A stretch of DNA of 64,000 bases from contig CALEYW010000087.1 of assembly GCA_937927945.1 (NCBI GenBank), positions 1 through 64,000 of the forward strand, given 5' to 3'. The position numbers were made by a program, and so were the translations under genes. The stretch is from an uncultured candidate division WPS-2 bacterium (GTDB taxonomy: Bacteria; Vulcanimicrobiota; Vulcanimicrobiia; Vulcanimicrobiales; Vulcanimicrobiaceae). Under the pieces are notes generated by a model. That model saw nothing but the letters and a program-made list of their open reading frames with translations. It ran no database searches and was not told the origin of the DNA. This document shows positions 8,355 to 16,181 of the stretch, piece after piece. Every line of letters starts with the position of its first letter. Position 1 is the first letter of the stretch.

Positions 8355-8805
8355 GTTCGTCTCGTTGGCCGACTGGCTGTTGCCGAGTCCATCCGAAGCA
8401 CCCCGGCCCGAGCCGGAACCCCAGCCGGTCGCCGAGCAGCGCGCGGAAGCAACTCCGCCCGACGTCGCGTCCGCGATGCGCGCAGCGCGACTCTTTCGCG
8501 CGCAGCTCGCCGACGCGCTGACCGAGGCGTTCGGCACGCTGCTGTGCGATCTGGCCGCCGACGTGCTGGCGCGGGAACTGCGCCTGGCGCCGTGCGATCT
8601 CGAAGCGTTGCTGCAGCGTGTCGCGGAGCGCGCGCCGATCGTTCGGGTCCGGGTCGCGCCGGCCGATGTCGCGCGCATCGCCGGCGTTCCCGTTACGGCC
8701 GATGCGGATCTCGAACCCGGCGATGCGATCGTGGAAGTTGCGGGCGGAACGATCGACGCGCGGCTGGGCGTGCGGCTCGCGGCCGTGCTGGAGGCGTTCG
8801 CGTGA
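8341..8805 (+). CDS. fliH: FliH-like export-ATPase regulator
   Basis: The 154-residue protein lies between fliF and fliI. It has a Pro/Glu-rich N-terminus, a helical middle ('LFRAQLADALTEAFGTLLCD') and a C-terminal alpha/beta part ('VRVRVAPADVARI', 'LEPGDAIVEVAGGTIDARLG'), the layout of FliH/SctL. That last stretch is the usual 'dGdcivEtxxGxiDaxlxxrL' signature. FliH binds FliI and docks the ATPase to the cytoplasmic ring. I chose the GTG at 8341, overlapping the fliF end. Its own stop overlaps the fliI GTG. It is shorter than typical FliH (about 220-240), mostly in the coiled coil. Confidence 0.8.
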   Translation: MRAPEFVSLADWLLPSPSEAPRPEPEPQPVAEQRAEATPPDVASAMRAARLFRAQLADALTEAFGTLLCDLAADVLARELRLAPCDLEALLQRVAERAPIVRVRVAPADVARIAGVPVTADADLEPGDAIVEVAGGTIDARLGVRLAAVLEAFA

Positions 8806-10064
8806 CGGGGCGGGCCGCCGGCCTCGTCGTCGCCGTCAGCGCCCACGCGATCGAGGCGGAGCTGCCGTTCGCGCGGGTCGGCTGCGGCGTTCGCATCCGG
8901 GCGCGCGACGGCGCCGTCGCGGCGCGAGTCGCCGCGCTGCGCGGCGCCCGGGCGGTCGTGACACCGTTCGGTACGGTCGACGGCGTCGCGCTCGGCGACC
9001 GGGTTGAGACCGCTCCGCAGGCGCTGATGTTCCCTCCGCCGACCGCGCTGCTCGGACGCGCGGTGGATTGCTCCGGAGAACCGCTCGACGGCGGCGCCCC
9101 GGTGCGCGCGCGGGCCGTCGCCGGCGAGACGCGCGTGCCGGCGCCGCGGGACCGGCGTCCGTGCGCGACGCCGTTCTGGACCGGCGTGCGCGCGATCGAC
9201 GGGCCGCTGACGCTCGCGTGCGGCGCGCGCATCGGGCTCTTCGGCGGCCCCGGCAGCGGCAAGTCGACCCTGCTCGACGCGATCGTGCGCGGTGCGTGCG
9301 CCGATGCCGTCGTGGTGGCGCTCATCGGCGAACGCGGACGCGAGGCCGAGCGGCGCTTGGCGGCGCTCGACGCACGGACGACACTGGTCTGCGCGACGAG
9401 CGACCGCGCGCCGGCGGAGCGCCTGCGCGCCGCCGAGGTCGCGTTCGAACACGCCGCGGCGCTGCGCGCTCGGGGTCTCGACGTGCTGTTGGTGGTCGAC
9501 TCGCTGGCGCGCATCGCGAGCGCGGCGCGGGAAGTCGCGCTCGGCTGCGGCGAGTCCGCCGGACGCGGCGGCTACCCGCCGAGCGTCTTCGGGGTGCTGG
9601 CGCGACTGCTCGAGCGCGCGGGACCGGCCGGCGAGGGGAGCCTGACCCTGGTCGCCACGGTTCTCTCCGACGGTCCCGACGAGCACGACCCCATCTCCGA
9701 GGCGGCCCGCGCCGCACTGGACGGGCACCTCGTCTTGAGTCCCGACCTGGCGCGAGCGGGGCGCTTTCCCGCCCTCGACCTGCTCAAGAGCACGAGCCGG
9801 ACGCTCGCCGACGCGGCTTCTCCCGAACACATTCGCGCGGCCAGGACGCTGCGCTTTGCAGTCGCGGCTCTCGAGAGCGCGCGTGACGCCCGCTCGGTCG
9901 GCCTCGATCCTGCCGCCGGCGATCCCTTCCTTGCCCGCTGCATCGAGACGGAGGCGGAGATCGAGCGGTTCCTGCGTCAGGGCGATGCGGCGTCGACCGC
10001 CGAGTCGACGCTCACGGAGCTGGTCCGACTCGCCGATAGGATCGATGATGGACGTCTTCACTGA
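8802..10064 (+). CDS. fliI: flagellar/type III export ATPase FliI
   Basis: The 420-residue protein is an F1-beta-like secretion ATPase. The P-loop is 'GGPGSGKST' (148-156) and the Walker B strand 'LLVVDSLAR' has Asp233. The family stretches 'RGGYPPSVFGVLARLLERAG' and 'SEAARAALDGHLVLSPDLA' are intact. It powers substrate unfolding and release at the export gate. The family P-loop is usually 'GxGVGKS'; Ser replaces Val here. The GTG start at 8802 overlaps the fliH stop (GTGA). Its 3' end overlaps the transglycosylase gene by 20 bp. Confidence 0.94.
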   Translation: MTGRAAGLVVAVSAHAIEAELPFARVGCGVRIRARDGAVAARVAALRGARAVVTPFGTVDGVALGDRVETAPQALMFPPPTALLGRAVDCSGEPLDGGAPVRARAVAGETRVPAPRDRRPCATPFWTGVRAIDGPLTLACGARIGLFGGPGSGKSTLLDAIVRGACADAVVVALIGERGREAERRLAALDARTTLVCATSDRAPAERLRAAEVAFEHAAALRARGLDVLLVVDSLARIASAAREVALGCGESAGRGGYPPSVFGVLARLLERAGPAGEGSLTLVATVLSDGPDEHDPISEAARAALDGHLVLSPDLARAGRFPALDLLKSTSRTLADAASPEHIRAARTLRFAVAALESARDARSVGLDPAAGDPFLARCIETEAEIERFLRQGDAASTAESTLTELVRLADRIDDGRLH

Positions 10065-10647
10065 GATCTCCGCGGTCCAGGGCCGGATCGCCGAGATCAC
10101 GGGCGCTCCGGCGCCCGGAAGCGCGCCCCCCGGCTTCGCCGCCGCGCTGAACACCGCGCTCAATGCCGCGCCGCCGGCGGGCGCGCTTGCGGCGGCCGGT
10201 ACGCTCCCCGGTGGAATGCTGCCTCCTGAGGCCGCGCAAGCGCCGGCGCCCGTCCCGCCGGCGCAGATCGACGCGCTGGTCGACCAGAACGCCACGACCT
10301 GGCAGGTCGATCCCGCCCTGCTCAAGGCCGTGATCGCCAACGAGTCCGGCTTCAACGCGAACGCGACCTCGAAAGTCGGCGCGCAAGGGTTGATGCAGCT
10401 GATGCCCCAGACAGCGGCGTCGCTCGGCGTGCGCGACGCGTACGATCCGGCGCAAAATGTCGCGGGCGGCGCTCGCTATCTGCGTGGCCTGTTGGATCGT
10501 TTCGGCGGCGATCAGCGTTTAGCGGTAGCGGCGTACAATGCCGGCCCGGGTGCCGTGGCGAAGTACGGCGACGTACCGCCCTACGCGGAGACGCAGAACT
10601 ACGTCACCAACGTCCTGGCTTCGTTCGAAAAGTATCGCAACCGCTAG
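10045..10647 (+). CDS. lytic transglycosylase (SLT domain) of the export locus
   Basis: The 200-residue protein has a short N-terminal helix, a Pro/Ala-rich linker and a C-terminal SLT domain. The catalytic Glu is in 'VIANESGFNANATSKVGAQG', followed by 'LMQLMPQTAASLGV' and 'AVAAYNAGPGAV'. Such enzymes cleave the glycan strand between MurNAc and GlcNAc. In flagellar and type III systems they open the wall for the rod. No classical signal peptide is visible. As with FlgJ-type muramidases, export through the apparatus itself is plausible; this is inference. It overlaps fliI by 20 bp. The start is ATG 10045 or 10048. Confidence 0.9.
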   Translation: MMDVFTEISAVQGRIAEITGAPAPGSAPPGFAAALNTALNAAPPAGALAAAGTLPGGMLPPEAAQAPAPVPPAQIDALVDQNATTWQVDPALLKAVIANESGFNANATSKVGAQGLMQLMPQTAASLGVRDAYDPAQNVAGGARYLRGLLDRFGGDQRLAVAAYNAGPGAVAKYGDVPPYAETQNYVTNVLASFEKYRNR

Positions 10648-12193
10648 CGTCGCATTCGCGGCGCTCTTCTTGCTGGCTGCATCGACCTCGCCGAGCAGCG
10701 AGCCCGACGTCCCGGTCGCGACGATCCTCGCCGCCTACGATCGCGCGACGCACGCGAACGACGTCAAGACGTTCGCCTCCGAGGGGACGCTTGCGGGCGA
10801 AGGATTGAGCGGCACGTTCCGCACGGTGCGTGACGGAACGAACGCGCGCGAGGACGACGTGCTCGGTCCGCGCCGCGAGACGACGCTGCGGCTCGGCGAC
10901 CGGCTGTTCGTCCGCAACGCGAACGGCAACGTGCGCGAGCTGCGCGGTTTCCTGCGCCGCCGCGCGCTGACCGAAGATCTGCTCGAGGGCGACTTCGTCA
11001 AGCATCCGGAGCTGACCCGATTCGCCGGCTGGGCGGATTTCGGCGGCGCGCGCGTATGGCGGTTGGAAGTGCGCGCAGCCGGCGGCGAGCCCGAAACGTT
11101 GTGGATCGATTCCACCAGCGGGCTGCCGCTGCGCCTCGAGTATCTCGACGGCGATGCGTCGTCGTTCGTCGAGTACGGCGACTGGCGTGACGTGCGCGGC
11201 CGGAAGATTCCGTTTCGCACCGTGGTGACCGACGGCGACCATCGCTTCGACACCGTGCAGCAAACGACGTCGGTGACGATCGACGAGCCGGTGAATCCGG
11301 CGGAATTCACGCCGCTGCGGCCGCGCGTGCTCGCGACGGATCGCGTGCACACGATGCCGCTGACCGAGCGCGACGGACACGTCGGCGTCACCGTGCACTG
11401 CGCGGGACGCGACTGGTTCTTCCTGCTCGACACCGGCGCGCAGTCGATCCTGGTCGACACCGCGGTGCTCAAGGCGGCGGGGGTCGTCGGGCAGGGTGCG
11501 ATGGAGGTGCGCGGTGCGACGCGAAGCGGCGGTTTGCGCGTCGCGACGCTGCCGCTGCTCGAAATCGACGGCGCGGCGATGACGGACGTGGTCGTGTCGT
11601 CGCTCGACATCGCCTCGAGCGTCGGCGGTGCGCTGCATATCGACGGCATCCTGGGCTATCCGTTTTTTGCCTCGTCGGTCGTCGAAATGGACTTCGCCAA
11701 GCACGTGCTGCGTTTCGGACCGCCCGGGTCGTTCGTGCCGCAGGGAACGCGCGTAGGGCTCGACGTCGATCGCGAGCTCGCCGAGGCGACGTTCCGCGCC
11801 AACGACGTCTCGGCGCCGTTCATCGTCGACACCGGCAGCAGCTCGGAACTGCTCCTCTACCGCCCGTTCGTCGACGCGCATCCCGGACTCGTGCCGCGTT
11901 CGCGCAGCGGCTCGTTCAACTACGGCATCGGCGGCTCGAACGCGACCTACCGCACGACGCTCGACGCGCTCGATCTCGGCGGTTTCGCGCTGTACCACCG
12001 CTCGGTCGAGGTCGTTCTCGCGAGCAACGGCGCGTTCGCCGACCGGGTCGATGCGGGCAACGTGGGACTCGGCGTGCTGCGCAACTTCGTCGCGACGTTC
12101 GACCTCGGGAACGCCGCGCTGTACCTGGCGCCCGGCGGTCAGTTCGACGACGGCCGCCGGCGCGTCACGCATCGCGCGGCAACACCCACGTAG
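10538..12193 (+). CDS. secreted two-domain retropepsin-like aspartyl protease
   Basis: The protein has a hydrophobic signal-like stretch ('ASVAFAALFLLAA'), an N-terminal domain of about 200 residues resembling outer-membrane lipoprotein-sorting folds, and two retropepsin-like domains. Each has a DTG active-site triad: 'FFLLDTGAQS' and 'PFIVDTGSSS'. Two DTG motifs suggest an internal pseudodimer active without dimerising. Its substrate is unknown; a periplasmic or surface role follows from the signal. The start is uncertain: the only in-frame ATG (10538) or GTG (10550) lies inside the transglycosylase gene and puts the signal about 30 residues in. Its position inside the export locus, next to a wall-lytic enzyme, is notable. 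Confidence 0.8.
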   Translation: MPARVPWRSTATYRPTRRRRTTSPTSWLRSKSIATASVAFAALFLLAASTSPSSEPDVPVATILAAYDRATHANDVKTFASEGTLAGEGLSGTFRTVRDGTNAREDDVLGPRRETTLRLGDRLFVRNANGNVRELRGFLRRRALTEDLLEGDFVKHPELTRFAGWADFGGARVWRLEVRAAGGEPETLWIDSTSGLPLRLEYLDGDASSFVEYGDWRDVRGRKIPFRTVVTDGDHRFDTVQQTTSVTIDEPVNPAEFTPLRPRVLATDRVHTMPLTERDGHVGVTVHCAGRDWFFLLDTGAQSILVDTAVLKAAGVVGQGAMEVRGATRSGGLRVATLPLLEIDGAAMTDVVVSSLDIASSVGGALHIDGILGYPFFASSVVEMDFAKHVLRFGPPGSFVPQGTRVGLDVDRELAEATFRANDVSAPFIVDTGSSSELLLYRPFVDAHPGLVPRSRSGSFNYGIGGSNATYRTTLDALDLGGFALYHRSVEVVLASNGAFADRVDAGNVGLGVLRNFVATFDLGNAALYLAPGGQFDDGRRRVTHRAATPT

Positions 12194-12242
12194 CGCCGCG
12201 TTCACGTTCGCGCGATACGGTCGGCGCGGAGGCATTGACCGT

Positions 12243-12770
12243 ATGCAGCAGACCACCAGCGTCGCCGTGCTCGCGACGCATCTCGCCGCGACCGACCGGC
12301 GCGCCCTCTCCGAAGCCTGGTACAGCGCCCTGCACCTCGCCGCCGCGCCCGCACCGCGATGCGCCGCCGCGGCGCGCGTCGCGGCGGCTGATAGTCATAC
12401 CGTGCGGGCGGCGCGGGCCGGCGAACCGCCGCCGCTCCGACAGGCCGACATCCAGCCGCGCCATCGGCTGCCGGCGGGGCCGCAGCGTCGTGAGGGACGC
12501 CTTGACGGCGTGCCCGAGCGGCGGGCACCCAAGAGCGAGCTCGGCCGGCGTCTCGAGCGCGCGCTGCTGCGGCGGCTTCCGCGCGCGACCGAAACGCAGT
12601 TCGCGCTGAGCGCCGCCGGCGGCCGAGTCCATCTGCTCGTGCGCGCCGACGGCAGCCGCACGCGGGTCGTCGCCGTCTGCGCGCCGGCTCTGCGTGAACG
12701 GGTCGAGCGGGCGCTGGCGCACGCGCGGTTCGCGCTCGCCGCGCGCGCCGTCCCCTGCGAGGCGGCGTGA
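12243..12770 (+). CDS. hypothetical protein of the export locus, possible FliK-like protein
   Basis: The 175-residue protein has an Ala/Arg/Pro-rich N-terminal part and an alpha/beta C-terminal part ('TQFALSAAGGRVHLLVRADG'). This could correspond to the C-terminal substrate-switch domain of FliK/YscP. Length and position before a rod/hook-type gene would suit a small length-control protein, but conservation is too weak to name it. GGAGG lies about 10 nt before the ATG. The stop overlaps the next ATG (TGATG), so it belongs to the operon. Confidence 0.55.
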   Translation: MQQTTSVAVLATHLAATDRRALSEAWYSALHLAAAPAPRCAAAARVAAADSHTVRAARAGEPPPLRQADIQPRHRLPAGPQRREGRLDGVPERRAPKSELGRRLERALLRRLPRATETQFALSAAGGRVHLLVRADGSRTRVVAVCAPALRERVERALAHARFALAARAVPCEAA

Positions 12771-13495
12771 TGTACGGCGCATCCGCGGTCGACGCATACG
12801 GCCGGATCGCCGGCCGCGCCCAGGATCTGCGCGACGCGTTCATGCCGGGCGCCGTGCCGCTGCACGACGACGTGGCGGGCGCGACGCGCGCGCTCGCTAC
12901 GCACGACCCGCTCAGCGCGACGCTGCCGGCGGACGCGTGGCTCGTGACGCGCGGTCCCGACGGCCGCCGAACGTACGTCCGCGACGCGGCGCTCAGGCTG
13001 GACGACGGCCTGCTGCGCACGCGCGACGGCGCCGAGGTGTTGGGATATCCGGCCGGCGACGCGCGCGGCGCGGTCCCGGTCCCGCTGCGCGTTCCCGATG
13101 CGGAACGGGTACTGGGGCGTGCCGCCGATGCGCGCATCGAGCCTGACGGAACCGTTGCCTATGCGCGTGCGGCGATCGACCCGCGCACCGGCGAACGCGC
13201 GCTCGAGCGCGTGACGCTCGGCCGCATCGCGCTCGCGCGCTTTCCGGCCGGAACGCAGCCGGCCCGGCTCGACGCGGCCCACGTTACGGCGCCGCCGGGC
13301 GTCGCGCCGCATCTTGGCACGCCGGCCGACGGGACGTTCGCCGTGGTCGTGCCGATGAGCCGCGACGCGGGGAGCGTCGACTTCGACGCCGGCGTCGCGC
13401 GGCTCAACGAATCGTACCGCCAGTTTCAGGCCCTCGGCGCCGCGGTGCGCTCCCGCGCGAGCGTCGAGAAGACGACGCTGGACCTCGTCAAGTGA
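12770..13495 (+). CDS. FlgG/FlgE-family rod or hook protein (single copy)
   Basis: The 241-residue protein carries the flagellar hook/basal-body core pattern: 'TYVRDAALRLDDGLLRTRDG' corresponds to 'YTRxGxFxxDxxGxLVxxxG'. 'LGRIALARFPAGTQPARL' corresponds to 'xGxIxLxxFxNPxGL'. The last 40 residues form the closing helix ('VARLNESYRQFQALGAAV'). The N-terminal 'NNxANxxTxGFK' helix is poorly conserved. Flagella normally have FlgF, FlgG and FlgE paralogues; here there is only one. It may build a short rod-like or pilus-like extension. It overlaps both neighbours. Confidence 0.75.
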   Translation: MYGASAVDAYGRIAGRAQDLRDAFMPGAVPLHDDVAGATRALATHDPLSATLPADAWLVTRGPDGRRTYVRDAALRLDDGLLRTRDGAEVLGYPAGDARGAVPVPLRVPDAERVLGRAADARIEPDGTVAYARAAIDPRTGERALERVTLGRIALARFPAGTQPARLDAAHVTAPPGVAPHLGTPADGTFAVVVPMSRDAGSVDFDAGVARLNESYRQFQALGAAVRSRASVEKTTLDLVK

Positions 13496-14301
13496 TCGCC
13501 GGGGCGACGTTCGGTCCGTCCGACGGGCGGGTGCGGCAGCTGCGCTTCGTGCGCCGCAGCTCGATCCCGCTCGGCGCCGCATGCGTGGTCGCCAACGGGA
13601 TTCGCGAGACGCTCCGCGAGCTGCTCGGCGAAGCCTGCGAGGTCGTGTTGGGTGAGCCCACCGCGATCGGCACGGAAGCGTGGTCGGTGCTGACCCGCGA
13701 CGCGCTGCTCTTCCTCACCCGCGGGCGGCAGACCGACATCGTGCTGGTCCTGCCCAAGCGCGACGCGCGCCGGCTCGTGCTGCGCGCCTTCGGCGAGCGT
13801 TCGCCGCGCGACGGTCCGGAGTTGCCCGATTCGGCGTGCTCCGTGCTTGAAGAGCACGCGCTCGAACGCATCGCGGCCCGCTGCGCCGCCGCCTTCGACC
13901 CGCTCTGTTCCGAGCGTCGCGGCGCCTCGCAGCCGGTCGCCGCGCGCGACGTCCCGGTCTGCGTCGCGTACTTCGACGTGCGGGTCCACGCCCCGATCGA
14001 GCTGACTTTGGGGATCGGGATCGTGCGCGATCTGCCCGATCCGGGGCCCGCGGGAAGCCTGCCCGCCGCGGTCCTCGATGCGGTCCCGCTCGAACTTCGC
14101 GCCGTTTTTGCCGAAGGTACGATCGACACGGCTGCGTTCGTGCGGATCCGTCCAGGAGACATCGTGAAGCTGAACACCAAGGTCGGCGCTCCGGCATTCT
14201 TGAACGTGGACGGTCATCGCGTCGCATCCGGCGCCGCCGGCGTCATAGCGTCGCGCAGCGCATTTTGCGTCAGCGGAGTCTCCGGAGCCCTCAATCGATG
14301 A
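13492..14301 (+). CDS. fliM: FliM/SctQ-like C-ring protein
   Basis: The 269-residue protein has a CheC-like middle ('DIVLVLPKRDARRLVLRAFG') and a C-terminal SpoA domain ('VRIRPGDIVKLNT' plus 'FLNVDGHRVASGAAGVI'). The SpoA fold is shared by FliM, FliN and SctQ. It lacks the N-terminal 'LSQDEIDxLL' peptide through which FliM binds CheY-P, and is about 60 residues shorter than FliM. A ring able to scaffold export but unable to receive a chemotaxis signal is the simple reading. It overlaps the flgG-like gene (GTGA) and fliN (ATGA). Confidence 0.75.
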   Translation: MIAGATFGPSDGRVRQLRFVRRSSIPLGAACVVANGIRETLRELLGEACEVVLGEPTAIGTEAWSVLTRDALLFLTRGRQTDIVLVLPKRDARRLVLRAFGERSPRDGPELPDSACSVLEEHALERIAARCAAAFDPLCSERRGASQPVAARDVPVCVAYFDVRVHAPIELTLGIGIVRDLPDPGPAGSLPAAVLDAVPLELRAVFAEGTIDTAAFVRIRPGDIVKLNTKVGAPAFLNVDGHRVASGAAGVIASRSAFCVSGVSGALNR

Positions 14302-14555
14302 TCATGACCGAGCAAGGGAAGAACCTCGACCTGTTGATGAACGTGCCGCTGAAGGTCACGGCGGAACTCGGCACGTGCAAAATGCTGGTGCGCGACATTC
14401 TCAAACTGGGCCAGGGCTCGATCGTCGAGCTCGACCGGCTGGCGGGCGGACCGGTGGACTTGCTGGTCAACGACCGGCTCGTCGCACGCGGCGAAGTCGT
14501 CGCGATCGACGAGAATTTCGGCGTGCGCGTCACGGAATTGATCGAAAAACCGTAG
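14298..14555 (+). CDS. fliN: FliN-like SpoA protein
   Basis: The 85-residue protein is one SpoA domain with the FliN pattern: 'LLMNVPLKVTAELGTCKM', 'ILKLGQGSIVELDRLAGGPV', 'LLVNDRLVARGEVVAIDENF'. In flagella FliN forms the bottom of the C ring and receives FliH-FliI. It lacks the extended N-terminus of many FliN. It overlaps fliM by ATGA and precedes fliP by 45 bp. Confidence 0.92.
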   Translation: MIMTEQGKNLDLLMNVPLKVTAELGTCKMLVRDILKLGQGSIVELDRLAGGPVDLLVNDRLVARGEVVAIDENFGVRVTELIEKP

Positions 14556-14600
14556 CACGGCGGTAACATCGCGGCATCGCCGCGGGCGCAGGATCGGCTC

Positions 14601-15260
14601 ATGGAGCCGCTCTTGCAGATCGCGAACCACGGGCGCGCCTCGCTGCCGCTCGACGTGCTGGCGGCGCTGACGCTGCTCTCGGTCGCGCCGTTCGTGCTGG
14701 TCCTCTCGACCTCGTTCGTGCGGATCATCGTCGTGCTCTCGCTGGTGCGCTCGGCGATCGGAGCCTCCACGCTGCCGCCGAACACGGTGCTGACCGGACT
14801 CGCGCTCGTGCTGACCTGCACGATCATGGCGCCGACCTTCGAGGCGATTCAGCACGATGCGATCCGGCCATACGCTGCAGGCCGGCTCTCGCAGTCGGCG
14901 TTCCTGGATCGCGCCGCCGGCCCGCTGCGCGCGTTCATGCTGCGGCAAACGAAGAGCCGCGACATCGCGGTGTTCGCGCAGGTCGCGCATCGACCGCCGG
15001 GCGAGCCTGCGGAGGCGACGCCGCTGACGGTGCTGATCCCCGCCTTCGTGGTCGGCGAGCTGCGTTCGGCCTTCGCGATCGGCGTCGCGCTCTATCTCCC
15101 GTTCGTCGCGATCGACCTCGCCGTCGCCGCGATCCTGATGGGTCTCGGAATGGTGATGCTCTCGCCGCCGGTGATCTCGCTGCCGTGCAAGGTGCTGCTC
15201 TTCGTCCTGGTCGACGGCTGGGCGCTGGTCTGCCAGGGCGTTGTCCAAAGCTTTCGGTAG
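14601..15260 (+). CDS. fliP: flagellar export-gate protein FliP
   Basis: The 219-residue membrane protein matches the FliP/SctR core: 'VLVLSTSFVRIIVVLSLVRS', the Asn-Thr 'PPNTVLTGLAL', a central hydrophilic region, then 'LIPAFVVGELRSAF' and 'MGLGMVMLSPPVISLP'. FliP, FliQ and FliR form the export pore in the inner membrane. It lacks the cleavable signal of proteobacterial FliP, which is common in other phyla. The ATG at 14601 is preceded by a string identical to that before the flgB-like gene. A toxin-antitoxin pair and metF separate it from fliQ. Confidence 0.95.
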   Translation: MEPLLQIANHGRASLPLDVLAALTLLSVAPFVLVLSTSFVRIIVVLSLVRSAIGASTLPPNTVLTGLALVLTCTIMAPTFEAIQHDAIRPYAAGRLSQSAFLDRAAGPLRAFMLRQTKSRDIAVFAQVAHRPPGEPAEATPLTVLIPAFVVGELRSAFAIGVALYLPFVAIDLAVAAILMGLGMVMLSPPVISLPCKVLLFVLVDGWALVCQGVVQSFR

Positions 15261-15269
15261 TGACTGGAC

Positions 15270-15650
15270 TTAGTGAACCAATTCACGAGTGAGTCGCTCG
15301 AGCGTCTCACGGCGCTCCTTTGGGTCGCGCGGAAGAACCAGCGCTACGAAATCGTGGTCGACCGCTTCGGCCATGTCTTCGACTCGTCCGATCTTCGCTT
15401 TGCTCAATCCGCCCTTGAGATCGCGGGATATGGCCGAGGGCTGCCGCGCGACACGCCGCGCCAATTCTGCAGCGCTCACGTGTTGACGTTGCATGGCGTC
15501 GGCCATCTGCTGTTCGAGCCGTAGATGCGCCAACTGCTTGTCGATGCGCTGCGCCATCTCCGGATCTTGCCGAAGACGTTCCTCAAGGGTCGTTTTGCCG
15601 GCCCGACGTCGCGCGTTTCGCGCTTCAATCGCGTTCATAGTACTTGCCAT
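15270..15650 (-). CDS. HTH-type antitoxin of a HigBA-like pair
   Basis: The 126-residue protein has a helical N-terminus and an XRE-like helix-turn-helix ('VSAAELARRVARQPSAISRD', about residues 58-77). It lies downstream of a RelE/HigB-like toxin gene and overlaps it by 26 bp, the toxin-first order of higBA systems. It should neutralise the toxin and repress the shared promoter. It sits between fliP and fliQ on the opposite strand, converging on fliP with a 9-bp gap, which suggests insertion into the locus. Confidence 0.75.
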   Translation of the reverse strand: MASTMNAIEARNARRRAGKTTLEERLRQDPEMAQRIDKQLAHLRLEQQMADAMQRQHVSAAELARRVARQPSAISRDLKGGLSKAKIGRVEDMAEAVDHDFVALVLPRDPKERRETLERLTRELVH

Positions 15651-16026
15651 CCTTCACGCGCTGCTCGTAGTCTGCCATCGCTACGACGGTCGTCTTAACG
15701 ATCGCCTTCCCGACTTTGTCGAGCTTCGCTTTTCCTTTAGGGTAGTGTCGGTGGACGACCCAGATCTCACCGCCTGCATGGAACATGGTGAAGCGGTGTT
15801 TCCCGGCCTTTGCGGCGAGTATCTTCGGGTCGTCATTCTCATCGTTGATCCGCGACTCGGAAGCCCGCTTTCCGTGCGCGAGGTCCGCCCAATGCCGAAA
15901 CGTCGCGATCACGGCGGCCTTCGACTCGAGGTCCAACGCATCGAAGGCGTCGAGTCCCGGCATCGTACCGTCTGCTGCCCAATACCACTCCAAGGAGCAC
16001 CGCGCCGTCGACGACCGCAAGGTCAT
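15625..16026 (-). CDS. RelE/HigB-like toxin (Gp49 family-like)
   Basis: The 133-residue protein contains 'AKAGKHRFTMFHAGGEIWVV' and 'HRHYPKGKAKLDKVGKAIVK', the strand-then-basic-helix pattern of RelE/HigB ribosome-dependent mRNA interferases. The first ~12 residues look poor. A different frame starting at an ATG at 16057 gives the more natural 'MAPVAIIRTNDDLAVVDG' and would join this frame by one frameshift near 15990. The gene may therefore be 5'-frameshifted. Overlap with the antitoxin supports a TA pair. Activity is inferred from family. Confidence 0.68.
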   Translation of the reverse strand: MTLRSSTARCSLEWYWAADGTMPGLDAFDALDLESKAAVIATFRHWADLAHGKRASESRINDENDDPKILAAKAGKHRFTMFHAGGEIWVVHRHYPKGKAKLDKVGKAIVKTTVVAMADYEQRVKDGKYYERD

Positions 16027-16181
16027 CGTTGGTCCGAATGATCGCCACTGGTGCCATGGTAACACTAGAGTTAACTTCCGGCAAGCGGAATGGTACTGCC
16101 GAGTGTCCAAAGCCTTCGATGGCTGCCGTTGTGGACAGGTCGGCGGTGGTCGACGCCGGAGAGGCAGGGAAAGGCCCGCTC

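Noticed and set aside
10604..12256. Long reverse-strand frame opposite the aspartyl protease
   Set aside because: No motifs and typical antisense composition; the forward strand has two DTG active sites.
12235..12609. Alternative frame from a TTG at 12235 for the possible fliK-like gene
   Set aside because: It is cysteine- and arginine-rich without pattern. The frame from ATG 12243 has an RBS and couples by TGATG to the next gene.
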